From Actinomadura rudentiformis (lineage in GTDB: Bacteria > Actinomycetota > Actinomycetes > Streptosporangiales > Streptosporangiaceae), in the NCBI RefSeq assembly GCF_008923185.1, contig NZ_WBMT01000003.1, positions 186,001 through 250,000 of the forward strand: a stretch of DNA of 64,000 bases, in the 5' to 3' direction. Positions 8,087 to 16,557 of this stretch are shown here, piece by piece. The notes beneath the pieces were generated by a model. It was not told the origin of the DNA, did not search any database, and saw nothing but the letters and a program-made list of their open reading frames with translations. How positions within the stretch are numbered: position 1 is the stretch's first letter; each line of letters starts with the position of its first letter. Both the position numbers and the translations under genes were made by a program.

Positions 8087-9768
8087 GTCATCTCCTCGTA
8101 GGTGGTGGACAGGGCGTCATCAGTGGTGGACAGGGCGTGGTCGCCCAGGCGGGTGACCAGGTGGCCGCGCCAACCGGCGTCGTCGCGTTCCGGGAAGTCC
8201 TCCCGCCAGTGACTCCCGCGGGTCTCCTCCCGGCGCCGGGCGGCCGCCACGATCGCCGTGGCCACCGTGTGCAGGTTGGTGACCTCCCACGCCTCGGCGC
8301 AAGGCGCCACGCGAACGCCGTCGGCCGCCGGCTCGCGGACGGCACCATCCGCCATCGCCGCGAGTTCACGTTCCGCTGTGGTGAGCCCCTCGGCGTTCCG
8401 CAGCACACCGGCACACAAGGTCATGATTCGCTGGATGTCGCCCCGGACCGAGGGGTCCAGCAAGGCTCCACCCTCTGCCACGCCGCGTTCCGGCGCGGGC
8501 GGGACAGCGGAGGTGCGGGAGACATCAGGCGTCCGGGAGATGGCGGCAGCGATCCGTTCAGCGAAGACCAGACCCTCCAGGAGGGAGTTGGAGGCGAGAC
8601 GGTTGGCGCCGTGGACCCCCGTGCAGGCGACCTCCCCGCAGGCGTACAGACCCGGCACGGAGGTACGCCCGTTCAGGTCGGCACGGATGCCGCCGCTGGC
8701 GTAGTGAGCGGCCGGGACCACCGGGATCGGCTCCTTGACGGGGTCGATGCCGTGGTGGCGGCAGGCCGCGAGGATCGTCGGGAAGCGGTCCTCCCACATG
8801 CGGACGCCGAGGTGGCGGCCGTCCAGGAGCATGTGGGACGCGCCCGTCTCCCGCATCCGCGTCATGATCCCCTTGGCCACGACGTCACGCGGGGCGAGCT
8901 CCGCCAGTTCATGGCGGCCCACCATGAACCGTTCACCGGAGTGGTCGATCAGGTGGGCACCCTCGCCGCGCACCGCCTCGGAGATCAGCGGCTGCTGCCC
9001 CCGCGCTCCGTCCCCCAGCCACAGGACGGTCGGGTGGAACTGCACGAACTCCAGATCGGTGACCGCGGCTCCGGCCCGCAGCGCGAGCGCCACACCGTCG
9101 CCGGTCGACACGGAGGGATTGGTGGTGGCCGAGAACACCTGCCCCAGCCCGCCGGTGGCCAGGACGACCGCCGGCGCGCGCACGGCACCGACCCCGCCCG
9201 GCTGGCCCTCGCCCATGACGTGCAGGGTGATCCCGGCCGCCCGGCCCGCGTCATCGGTGAGCAGATCGAGGACGAGGGCGTGCTCGATGACCCTGATGTC
9301 CGATTCCTTGAGCGCGGCGAGCAGGGCCCGGCTGATCTCGGCCCCGGTGGCGTCGCCGCCCGCGTGGGCGATGCGGCGCCGGTGGTGCCCGCCCTCGCGC
9401 GTGAGGGCGACCTCCCCTTCGGCCGTACGGTCGAACTCGGTCCCGAGCTCGATGAGCCGCCGTACCGCCCCGGGCCCCTCGGTGACCAGCGTCCGCACGG
9501 CCATCTCGTCGCAGAGCCCGACGCCGGCGGTGAGGGTGTCGGCGAGGTGCTCTTCCGGGCTGTCGTCAGGGGCGAGCGCGGCCGCGATGCCGCCCTGGGC
9601 CCAGCGGGTCGAGCCCTCGTCCAGCAATGCCTTGGTGACGAGCAGGACCGTGCCGTACGGGCGGCAGCGCAACGCGGTGACGAGGCCCGCGATGCCGGAG
9701 CCGACCACGACGACGTCGGCCTCCACGGTCCAGCCCGGCTCGGGGGCGGCGAGTAGTCGAGGGATCAT
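8083..9768 (-). CDS. nadB: L-aspartate oxidase
   Basis: This 561-residue flavoenzyme oxidises L-aspartate to iminoaspartate for quinolinate synthesis. The FAD-binding Rossmann motif is DVVVVGSGIAGLVTAL (about 19-34). The region GGHHRRRIAHAGGDATGAEI (about 127-146) and the end block GLYACGEVACTGVHGANRLA with SNSLLEGLVFAERI match the succinate dehydrogenase/fumarate reductase flavoprotein family, and the Arg/His set is that of NadB. The C-terminus ends in a tandem DDALSTT-DDALSTT duplication from a 16-bp direct repeat (GTGGTGGACAGGGCGT at about 8101 and 8122 on the plus strand). The ribosome site GGAGGAGGG partly lies inside an inverted repeat. nadC overlaps downstream. Confidence 0.96.
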   Translation of the reverse strand: MIPRLLAAPEPGWTVEADVVVVGSGIAGLVTALRCRPYGTVLLVTKALLDEGSTRWAQGGIAAALAPDDSPEEHLADTLTAGVGLCDEMAVRTLVTEGPGAVRRLIELGTEFDRTAEGEVALTREGGHHRRRIAHAGGDATGAEISRALLAALKESDIRVIEHALVLDLLTDDAGRAAGITLHVMGEGQPGGVGAVRAPAVVLATGGLGQVFSATTNPSVSTGDGVALALRAGAAVTDLEFVQFHPTVLWLGDGARGQQPLISEAVRGEGAHLIDHSGERFMVGRHELAELAPRDVVAKGIMTRMRETGASHMLLDGRHLGVRMWEDRFPTILAACRHHGIDPVKEPIPVVPAAHYASGGIRADLNGRTSVPGLYACGEVACTGVHGANRLASNSLLEGLVFAERIAAAISRTPDVSRTSAVPPAPERGVAEGGALLDPSVRGDIQRIMTLCAGVLRNAEGLTTAERELAAMADGAVREPAADGVRVAPCAEAWEVTNLHTVATAIVAAARRREETRGSHWREDFPERDDAGWRGHLVTRLGDHALSTTDDALSTTYEEMT

Positions 9769-9776
9769 GAGCCCTC

Positions 9777-9818
9777 CTCCAGGGGGTTGTTCTCGTCATT
9801 GTGACATTAACCCTGGAG
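9777..9818 (-). promoter_or_regulatory. Inverted repeat spanning the nadB leader and ribosome site
   Basis: CTCCAGGG (9777-9784) and CCCTGGAG (9811-9818) are perfect complements. On the minus strand the promoter-proximal arm comes first and the second arm overlaps the GGAG of the nadB ribosome site. Folding could mask translation initiation, or the repeat could be an operator for an NAD regulator. The gap also has to serve as the panD 3' end, so a partial terminator role is possible. Confidence 0.35.
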
Positions 9819-9844
9819 TGGTGATGCGCCCGGGTCGCCGGAAA

Positions 9845-10261
9845 TCAGCCGTGCACGAGATCGCCGCGCAGCTGGCCGGAGCCCGGCACGGGCTCGCCGG
9901 GGTCGGAGCCCAGCGAGATGATCTTGTTGTCCCGGTCGACATGGACGACGCTCGGCTCGAACGCGCGGGCGTCGGCATCGCTCATCTGCGCGTAGCTGAT
10001 GATGATCACAAGGTCGCCGGGCTGGACGAGACGGGCGGCGGCGCCGTTGATGCCGATCACCCCGGAGCCGCGCTCGCCCGCGATCAGGTACGTCTCCAGC
10101 CGGGCGCCGTTGTCGATGTCGACGACGTGCACCTGCTCGCCCGGCAGCAGGTCGGCGGCGTCCATGAGGTCCTGATCGATGGTGAGCGAGCCCACGTAGT
10201 GGAGGTCGGCCTGGGTCACCGTGGCGCGGTGGATCTTCGACTTGAACATCGTCCGGAACAT
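9845..10261 (-). CDS. panD: Aspartate 1-decarboxylase proenzyme
   Basis: PanD makes beta-alanine for pantothenate. The self-processing site Gly24-Ser25 is visible in [17 protein letters not shown], where Ser25 becomes the catalytic pyruvoyl group; Lys9 and the Tyr/Thr residues around [15 protein letters not shown] are conserved. At 138 residues it is the usual actinobacterial length. The ATG shares one base with the panC stop (TGATG), so the two are translationally coupled, which fits: PanC joins PanD's beta-alanine to pantoate. Confidence 0.97.
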   Translation of the reverse strand: MFRTMFKSKIHRATVTQADLHYVGSLTIDQDLMDAADLLPGEQVHVVDIDNGARLETYLIAGERGSGVIGINGAAARLVQPGDLVIIISYAQMSDADARAFEPSVVHVDRDNKIISLGSDPGEPVPGSGQLRGDLVHG

Positions 10262-11124
10262 CAGGACTCCTTGGGGGCGAAGAACAGCGGGACGTTGTCG
10301 ATCAAGTGGGTGGAGCCGACCCGGCCGGCCACGGCCAGGACGGCCTCGCCGGTGTATCCGGCCAGGACCTCGGTGAAGGTCGACGGGTCGACCAGGACCA
10401 GGTAGTCGAGCATCAAGGGAGGTTCGGCGCGCGCCGCCTTGTCGAGCACGGCCCGGGCCGCGCCGACCACGGCGACCGGCCCGTCCGTCACGAGGTCGGC
10501 ACCGGCCTGGAGAGCCTGGGACAGCGCCAGCGCGGTCTGCCGCTCCGCCTCCGACAGGTAGCGGTTGCGGCTGGACAGCGCCAGCCCGCCGAGCTCCCGC
10601 ACGGTCGGGCCGCCCACGATCCGCACCGGAACGTCCAGGTCGGCGACCATCCGGCGGATCATGGCCAGCTGCTGGGCGTCCTTCTCGCCGAACACGGCGA
10701 CGTCCGGGCGCACCAGGTTCAACAACTTCATGACGACCGTGAGCATTCCGGCGAAGTGCCCCGGCCGGGTCTCCCCCTCCACGATCTCGCCCATGGGCCC
10801 GGGATCGATCCTGACCTGCGGCTCATGCGGATACATCACGTCCTGCGTGGGGGCGAAGACGATGTCCACGCCCTCCGCCGCGCAGGCCTCGATGTCGTCG
10901 GTGAACGTCCGGGGATAGCGGTCCAGGTCCTCCCCGGGCCCGAACTGGAGCGGATTGACGAAGATGCTCACCGCCACCACGTCCGCCAGGCCCCGTGCCT
11001 TGCGGATCAGTGAGCGGTGCCCCTCATGCAGGGCGCCCATGGTCGGTACGAGCGCCACCGTCCCCTTCACCCCGGAGCGGACGACCGCCAGCTCCTCGCG
11101 GGTCGTCGCGATGACGGGTGTCAC
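10261..11124 (-). CDS. panC: Pantothenate synthetase
   Basis: This 287-residue enzyme ligates pantoate and beta-alanine using ATP, forming pantothenate. The nucleotidyl-transferase signature [15 protein letters not shown] (about 26-40) contains the HxGH motif, and [16 protein letters not shown] (about 145-160) and [13 protein letters not shown] (about 180-192) bind substrates and carry the KMSKS-equivalent region. The start is GTG at 11124. DUF2520 lies 36 bp upstream and panD overlaps downstream by 1 bp. Confidence 0.97.
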   Translation of the reverse strand: MTPVIATTREELAVVRSGVKGTVALVPTMGALHEGHRSLIRKARGLADVVAVSIFVNPLQFGPGEDLDRYPRTFTDDIEACAAEGVDIVFAPTQDVMYPHEPQVRIDPGPMGEIVEGETRPGHFAGMLTVVMKLLNLVRPDVAVFGEKDAQQLAMIRRMVADLDVPVRIVGGPTVRELGGLALSSRNRYLSEAERQTALALSQALQAGADLVTDGPVAVVGAARAVLDKAARAEPPLMLDYLVLVDPSTFTEVLAGYTGEAVLAVAGRVGSTHLIDNVPLFFAPKES

Positions 11125-11160
11125 CAGGCCCGCCCCCTCTCATCCAGACGGTCGGCTCGT

Positions 11161-12105
11161 TCAGTCGGCCAGTACTTCGAGGAGCCGTTCGGCGGCCTCG
11201 GGTTTGAGCAGCCCGGCGCTGAGCGCCCGGTCGGCGGTGAGCCGGGCCAGGGCCACGTACGCGCGCAGGCCGGCGGGAGAGACACGGGCGAGCTCCGCCA
11301 CGTGGCCGGCCACCGTGTCGGCGTCGCCGCGTGCCACGGGGCCGGTCAGGCCGTCGATGCCGAGGCGCAGGGCATTGTCGAGCGCGGCGCCGAGGAGCGG
11401 CCCGAGCATGCGCCCGGGCTCTGCCACACCGGCCGACCGCAGCAGGTCCATGGACTCGACGACCATCGTGACCAGGTGGTTGGCGCCTCCGGCCAGCGCG
11501 GCGTGGTACAGCGGGCGCTGCTCCTCGGTGATCCAGGAAGGCTCGCCGCCCATTTCGAGCACCAGGGCCTCGGCCACCGGCCGGAGCGGATCCGGGGCCG
11601 TCACGCCGAACGAGATGCCCGTCAGCCGGTGGAGGTCGTCCGGCCTGCCGGTGAACGTCATGACCGGGTGCAGCGCCAGCGGCAGCGCGCCCGCCCGGGT
11701 GACGGGGTCCAGGACGGCTGTCCCGTACCGGCCGCTGGTGTGGACGACGAGCTTGCCGCCGACAGGGACGTCGGTGGCGGCGAGCCCGGCGGCCAGCTCC
11801 GCCAGGGCGTCGTCCGGGACGGTCAGCAGGATGAGATCGGAGGACGCCGCGACCTCATGCGGCGTGAGCAGCTCGGCGCCGGGCAGGCGTTCCTCGGCCC
11901 TGCGGCGCGACTCTTCGGACACCGCGGTGGCGGCGACGACCCGATGCCCGGCACGGGCGAGCGCCTGGGCGAGCGCGGTGCCGACGCGGCCCGCACCGAT
12001 GACGCCCACCGAAAGGCGAGCCGGCCGGTCTTCGGGCGCGGTCGCGCCGTTTCCTGCCGCGTTGTTTCCGGGCGCGCCGGAGGCAGGCGTGACTCCAGAG
12101 TCCAT
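11161..12105 (-). CDS. Rossmann-like DUF2520 protein of the pantothenate operon
   Basis: This 314-residue protein has an N-terminal NAD(P)-binding fold (VGVIGAGRVGTALAQALARA, about 27-46) and the C-terminal helical DUF2520 domain (about 150-310, PLYHAALAGGANHLVTMV). The overall plan is that of F420-dependent or ketopantoate-type reductases. It sits directly upstream of panC, as the homologue Rv3603c does in M. tuberculosis. The operon has no panE/ilvC-like ketopantoate reductase, so a role in making pantoate is an attractive inference, not shown here. Residues 1-25 are Ala/Gly/Pro-rich and probably disordered. Confidence 0.85.
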   Translation of the reverse strand: MDSGVTPASGAPGNNAAGNGATAPEDRPARLSVGVIGAGRVGTALAQALARAGHRVVAATAVSEESRRRAEERLPGAELLTPHEVAASSDLILLTVPDDALAELAAGLAATDVPVGGKLVVHTSGRYGTAVLDPVTRAGALPLALHPVMTFTGRPDDLHRLTGISFGVTAPDPLRPVAEALVLEMGGEPSWITEEQRPLYHAALAGGANHLVTMVVESMDLLRSAGVAEPGRMLGPLLGAALDNALRLGIDGLTGPVARGDADTVAGHVAELARVSPAGLRAYVALARLTADRALSAGLLKPEAAERLLEVLAD

Positions 12106-12269
12106 GTCTCCGTTCCAGTCCTCAGGTGGGTACCGGACGTGCGCGACCAGCGTACCCGCGAGTCCGAGGGCGGCACATCACCGGTCCAGCCTGGCAAAGG
12201 AGTGAGGATTTGACTACTGATGGTCATGACCGTCACCGCGCGCCCTCGCCACCGGCACAACGACGACCG

Positions 12270-12302
12270 GTGGGGTGGAGCCCTGTCCGGGCCCCACCCC
12301 AC
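12270..12302 (-). terminator. Terminator hairpin of the ABC transporter operon
   Basis: GTGGGGTGG (12270-12278) pairs with CCACCCCAC (12294-12302), and the interior GCCC/GGGC extends the stem past a single mismatch, leaving a loop of about 5 bases. It lies 40 bp past the permease stop, with no U-run, as is common in actinobacteria. Confidence 0.7.
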
Positions 12303-12342
12303 CGTTGCCGCGTCCGCAGGTCATCCGCGGGTCGTCCACGGG

Positions 12343-14865
12343 TCAGTCGTGGGCGAGGGACTCCACGATGGAGGCCTTGGCCGCGCGGCGGGCAGGGAGG
12401 ACGGCGGCGACCATCCCCGCCAGGCCCGCGAGGACCATGAACCCGATCACCTGCAGCCAGGGCAGGGCGAAGACCGCGCTCGCAGCCATCGCGGTCGTGG
12501 CGGCCCACCCGAACGCGACGCCCAGGACCACTCCGGTGAACGCACCCATCACGGCCATCACGAAGGCCTCGACCGAGAGCATCCGGCGCAGCTGGCGTTT
12601 GGTGATGCCGAGGGCGCGCAGGAGCGCCGACTCGCGGGTCCGTTCGACCACCGACAGCGTCAGCGTGTTGGCGATGCCGAACAGCGCGATGATGATCGCC
12701 AGGCCGAGCAGCCCACCGAAGATCATCAGGACCATGTCGATAGCCTTGGAGAACTGCTCCCGCAGCTCCGCCGACGAGATCACCTTCACGGTCGGGTACG
12801 GCTGGGCGGCGTTCTCCACGGCGGTGCGCGCGCCCTTGCTGGCGGCGCCCTCCTTGGCGTTGACGAAGATCATCTCCGGGTCCCGCGCGGCGAAGTACCG
12901 GTTGAAGTCCGCCTCGGTCACCAGGAAGGGCGTGACGGGGGCGTCGGTGCCGAAGGTGCCGATGACCTTCAGCGGGACGTTCCCCTGCCGGGTCTTGACC
13001 TGCACCGTCTGCCCGGCTCGCAGGCCGCGGCCCTTCGCGGTCTCCTGGTCCACGGCGACCGTTCCCGGCCGCAGGTCCGCCAGCGATCCGGTGGCGAACT
13101 CCGGCTTGAGCACCGTGCCGAGCGACGAGGGCGTGACGCTGCCGACGCGCTCCTCGGTCCCCCCGACCAGCGTCTCCTTCGTTCGCAACTCGGTGACGCT
13201 GGCCACCTGCGGAACGTTGCGCAGGACCGCGGTCAGGGCCCGCGGCACCGGCTCATCGCCGGCGTCGCCGCCGCTGAACTGCGTCGTCAGCTGGTAATCC
13301 ACCGGGAACTGCTTGTCCAGCTGGGCGTCCGTGGTGGCCTTGCCGCTGGCTGCGACCACCGCGAACAGGCTCATCAGGCCGACACCGATCGTCAGTGCGA
13401 TGGTGGTGGTGGCGGTACGGCGGGGCGAGCGACGCGCGTTCTCCACCGCGAGCCGGCCCGGCACACCGCCCAGCCGCGCCGGGATCGCCCCGGCCAGCCG
13501 GCCCAGCGGGCGGACGAGCGCCGGCATCAGCGTGATCACCGCGAGGAAGACCAGGCCGCCCGACACCGCGACCGTGAACATCGCGGCCTGGCCTTTCGCC
13601 ATGACCAGCGCGCCGAAGACCCCCAGCCCCAGCCCGCCGAGCCCCAGGAGCGCGGAGAGAACGGTCCGGGGCCAGCCCAGCCGGAACCTTCCGCTGCCCG
13701 GCTCCAGGTCGGTGCGCAGCGCGGCGATGGGCGCGATGCGGGTCGCGGCGCGGGCCGGCAACAGCGCCGAGACCACGGTGACGACGACGCCGACCAGCAG
13801 GCCCACCACGATCGTCCGCGGCGCCAGCGTGACCGCGGCCGTCGGGATGCCCGCGCCCAGCGCGTTGAACAGCGCCAGCGCCCCGCCGCCCAGTCCGAGC
13901 CCGGCGATCAGGCCGGTGAGCGAGCCGACGAACCCGACGACCGCGGATTCGGTCAGGACGCTCCCGAAGATCTGCCGCCGGGTGGCGCCGACGCAGCGCA
14001 GCAGCGCCATCTCCCGCATCCTCTGGGCGATGAGGATCGAGAACGTGTTGTAGATGACCAGCGCCGACACCACCAGCGACACCAGCCCGAAGATGAGCAG
14101 GCCGTTCCGGATGACCTTCATGTCGGCGCCGGCGCTCTTGGCCAGCCGGTCGCCGAGCTGCGCGCCGGTCACGACGTCGTACGAGCCGCCGGCGGCACGG
14201 GTGACCGCGTCGAGGCCCCCGCCCGCCACGTCGATCTCCTCGTACGTCGTGCTGCCCGTCATCCGCGTCGCGGTGGCGGGGTCGAAGCCCACCGCGCCCC
14301 GGTACCCCGCGTCCGGATCGATGCCGAAGTCGGCGATCCCGACCAGCGTGAACCGGTGCGGCGTGCGCTTCCCGTCCAGGACCGTGATCGCCTGGCCGAC
14401 CGTGAAGCCCTCCCGTTCGGCGGTCTTGGTGTCCACGACGGCCTCGTTCGGCCCGGCCGGCACCCGGCCCTTGTCGAGCTCGTACCGCTGCAGCCGCCCG
14501 CCCGGCACCGAGAGCCCGACCGTCGGCATGTCACCGACCACCTTGCCGTCCTTGCCGACCAGCGGCGCGTCACCGCGGACCGCGCCCTGCGCCTCGGTCA
14601 CGCCGGGCAGCGCCCGGATCTTTTCCAGCAGGGCGGCGGGGAGCTGCCCCTCCGTCGAGTCCGACGGCCCCGAGGATCCCTTGGGCAGTACCGCGACATC
14701 GACCTTGTCGGCGGACTTGGCGAATTTCTTGTCGACTCCCTTCTCCATCGTGTCGGTGAGGACGAACGTGCCGGCGATGAAACCGACGCCCAGGGTGATG
14801 GCCAGCCCGGTGAGGAGCAGCCGCAGCTTGTGGGCCCGCAGGCCCGCGAGTGTGGTCTTCAGCAT
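12343..14865 (-). CDS. ABC transporter permease, MacB/FtsX type
   Basis: The 840-residue membrane protein has one N-terminal helix (about 12-34, LLLTGLAITLGVGFIAGTFV), a large extracytoplasmic domain (about 40-240), three helices (about 255-370), another helix pair and external domain (about 420-690), and a final three-helix FtsX block. This is the duplicated FtsX architecture of actinobacterial exporters of lipids, peptides or antibiotics. It starts 5 bp after its ATPase gene. With the kinase/regulator pair upstream, a cell-envelope stress or antimicrobial-peptide response is likely, although the substrate cannot be read from sequence. Confidence 0.92.
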   Translation of the reverse strand: MLKTTLAGLRAHKLRLLLTGLAITLGVGFIAGTFVLTDTMEKGVDKKFAKSADKVDVAVLPKGSSGPSDSTEGQLPAALLEKIRALPGVTEAQGAVRGDAPLVGKDGKVVGDMPTVGLSVPGGRLQRYELDKGRVPAGPNEAVVDTKTAEREGFTVGQAITVLDGKRTPHRFTLVGIADFGIDPDAGYRGAVGFDPATATRMTGSTTYEEIDVAGGGLDAVTRAAGGSYDVVTGAQLGDRLAKSAGADMKVIRNGLLIFGLVSLVVSALVIYNTFSILIAQRMREMALLRCVGATRRQIFGSVLTESAVVGFVGSLTGLIAGLGLGGGALALFNALGAGIPTAAVTLAPRTIVVGLLVGVVVTVVSALLPARAATRIAPIAALRTDLEPGSGRFRLGWPRTVLSALLGLGGLGLGVFGALVMAKGQAAMFTVAVSGGLVFLAVITLMPALVRPLGRLAGAIPARLGGVPGRLAVENARRSPRRTATTTIALTIGVGLMSLFAVVAASGKATTDAQLDKQFPVDYQLTTQFSGGDAGDEPVPRALTAVLRNVPQVASVTELRTKETLVGGTEERVGSVTPSSLGTVLKPEFATGSLADLRPGTVAVDQETAKGRGLRAGQTVQVKTRQGNVPLKVIGTFGTDAPVTPFLVTEADFNRYFAARDPEMIFVNAKEGAASKGARTAVENAAQPYPTVKVISSAELREQFSKAIDMVLMIFGGLLGLAIIIALFGIANTLTLSVVERTRESALLRALGITKRQLRRMLSVEAFVMAVMGAFTGVVLGVAFGWAATTAMAASAVFALPWLQVIGFMVLAGLAGMVAAVLPARRAAKASIVESLAHD

Positions 14866-14870
14866 CGTGC

Positions 14871-15641
14871 TCAGCCCTCGAGGCCCTTGAGGCGGTCGAG
14901 CACGGTGTCCGGCGTCGGCTGGAAGAGCTCGCTGACGATCAGTCCGTCGCGCAGGAAGACCACGCGGTCGGCGTACGAGGCGGCGACGGGGTCGTGCGTG
15001 ACCATGACGATCGTCTGGCCCATCTCGCGCACGGACGAACGCAGGAAGCTCAGCACCTCGGCGCCCGAACGGGAGTCCAGGTTGCCGGTGGGCTCGTCCG
15101 CGAAGATCACCTCAGGCTGCGAGACCAGGGCACGGGCGCACGCGACCCGCTGCTGCTGTCCGCCGGACAGCTCGTTCGGACGGTGCCCGAGCCGGTCGCG
15201 CAGGCCGACGACCTCGACGACCTGGTCGAACCACTGCTGGTGCAGCTTGCGCCCGGACAGCTCCAGCGGCAGCAGGATGTTCTGCTCGGCGGTCAGCGTG
15301 GGCAGCAGGTTGAACGCCTGGAAGATGAAGCCGATCCGCTCCCGGCGCAGCAACGTGAGCTGCTTGTCGTTGAGCCCGGTGACCTCGGAGTCACCCAGCA
15401 TGACCTTGCCGCCGCTGACGGTGTCGAGGCCGGCCAGGCAGTGCATGAGCGTGGACTTGCCGGACCCCGACGGCCCCATGATGGCGGTGAACGCGCCCTT
15501 GGCGAATCCCACGCTGACCCCGCGCAGCGCGTGCACGGCGGCGTCACCCGTGCCGTACACCTTGCTCACCTCGGTGGCCACGACGGCGGGTGTGGCGAGG
15601 GCGGACCCTCCCGCGGGCGGACTGGCGTACGTGCTGGTCAC
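14871..15641 (-). CDS. ABC transporter ATP-binding protein, MacB/LolD type
   Basis: The 256-residue ATPase carries Walker A GPSGSGKSTL (about 57-66), the signature LSGGQQQRVACARAL (about 158-172), Walker B VIFADEPTGNLDS (about 180-192) and the switch His in VMVTHDPVAA. NLLPTLTAEQNILLPLELSG matches the MacB/LolD subgroup, which pairs with FtsX-type permeases such as the one 5 bp downstream. The start is GTG. Inverted repeats between this gene and the response regulator gene suggest its own regulated promoter. Confidence 0.95.
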   Translation of the reverse strand: MTSTYASPPAGGSALATPAVVATEVSKVYGTGDAAVHALRGVSVGFAKGAFTAIMGPSGSGKSTLMHCLAGLDTVSGGKVMLGDSEVTGLNDKQLTLLRRERIGFIFQAFNLLPTLTAEQNILLPLELSGRKLHQQWFDQVVEVVGLRDRLGHRPNELSGGQQQRVACARALVSQPEVIFADEPTGNLDSRSGAEVLSFLRSSVREMGQTIVMVTHDPVAASYADRVVFLRDGLIVSELFQPTPDTVLDRLKGLEG

Positions 15642-15652
15642 AGCGACTCCTT

Positions 15653-15777
15653 CGTGGATCTCTGGCTTCGTGATCCACGCTAGGGATCGGCGTCCCCGCC
15701 GCCATCGACCGTGCGTCCACGCTTCAGGTCAGCACTTCGGCTGGCCCGCCGGCTCTCGTACGACCTGAGACGTACGA
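15653..15777 (-). promoter_or_regulatory. Two inverted repeats in the ABC transporter promoter region
   Basis: CGTGGATC-N11-GATCCACG (15653-15679) starts 12 bp upstream of the ATPase start, and TCGTACG-N8-CGTACGA (15756-15777) lies near the end of the response regulator gene. NarL-type regulators bind inverted repeats of this size, so these are reasonable sites for the neighbouring regulator acting on the transporter. This is inference from context. Confidence 0.4.
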
Positions 15778-15805
15778 ATCCGTCCCACTTCCGTCCAACC
15801 CTGGT

Positions 15806-16534
15806 CTACGCGTCGCTTCGGCCCCGCTTGACCAGACCTGACTCGTACGCGAAGACCACGGCCTGGACGCGGTCCCGCAGCCCCAGCTTCATCAGGATCC
15901 GGCCCATGTGCGTCTTGACGGTCGCCTCGGAGACGTAGAGGCGATCGGCGATCTCGGCGTTCGACAGCCCGCGGGCGACCAGGTGCAGCACCTCCGACTC
16001 CCGTTCGGTCAGCGTGTCCAGCGCACCGGTCGCCTGCTGCTCCTTGTCCGGCAGGTGCAGCGCGAACCTGTCCAGCAGCCGTTTGGTCGTGCTGGGCGCC
16101 ACCACGGCGTCGCCGGAGTGCACCGCCCGGATCGCCTCGATCAGCTGCGCGGGACCGGCGTCCTTGAGCAGGAAGCCGCCCGCGCCCGCCTTGATGGCCG
16201 CGAACGCGTACTCGTCGAGGTCGAACGTGGTGAGGATGATGACCTTCGGCCCGTCCGGACCGCCGTCCGCCGTGATCCGCCGGGTCGCCTCGATCCCGTC
16301 CATCCGCGGCATCCGGACGTCCATGAGCACGACGTCCGCCCGTGTCGTCCGCAGCAGTTCCAGGGCCTGCGCGCCGTCCCCCGCCTGGCCGACGACCTCC
16401 ACGTCCGGCTGGGCGTCGAGCACCATCTTGAAGCCCGCCCGCACGAGCTCCTGGTCATCGACCAGCATCACCCGGATCAAGCCGTGCTCCCCGTCCGGTC
16501 CCATGGCGTCTCCATCCGTCCGTCCTGTCGTCAT
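15806..16534 (-). CDS. NarL/LuxR-family response regulator
   Basis: The 242-residue protein has a receiver domain (about 20-137) with the acidic pocket DD at 26-27, phosphoacceptor Asp72 in VLMDVRMP, Thr in ILTTFD and Lys in LLKDAG. A C-terminal LuxR HTH follows (about 170-235, LTERESEVLHLVARGLSNAEI). It is the partner of the histidine kinase 23 bp upstream and most likely controls the ABC transporter downstream. The first 18 residues are an unstructured extension. Confidence 0.95.
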   Translation of the reverse strand: MTTGRTDGDAMGPDGEHGLIRVMLVDDQELVRAGFKMVLDAQPDVEVVGQAGDGAQALELLRTTRADVVLMDVRMPRMDGIEATRRITADGGPDGPKVIILTTFDLDEYAFAAIKAGAGGFLLKDAGPAQLIEAIRAVHSGDAVVAPSTTKRLLDRFALHLPDKEQQATGALDTLTERESEVLHLVARGLSNAEIADRLYVSEATVKTHMGRILMKLGLRDRVQAVVFAYESGLVKRGRSDA

Positions 16535-16557
16535 AGGTCACGATCGGTCACGATCGG

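Noticed and set aside
8101..8142. Attachment site suggested by a 16-bp direct repeat at the nadB 3' end
   Set aside because: The copies are adjacent and in frame, causing a simple tail duplication; there is no integrase or tRNA nearby.
12220..15768. Very long open frame on the plus strand opposite the ABC transporter genes
   Set aside because: It is antisense to two clearly conserved genes, is Arg/Gly/Gln-rich, lacks any domain, and long shadow frames are expected at this GC content.
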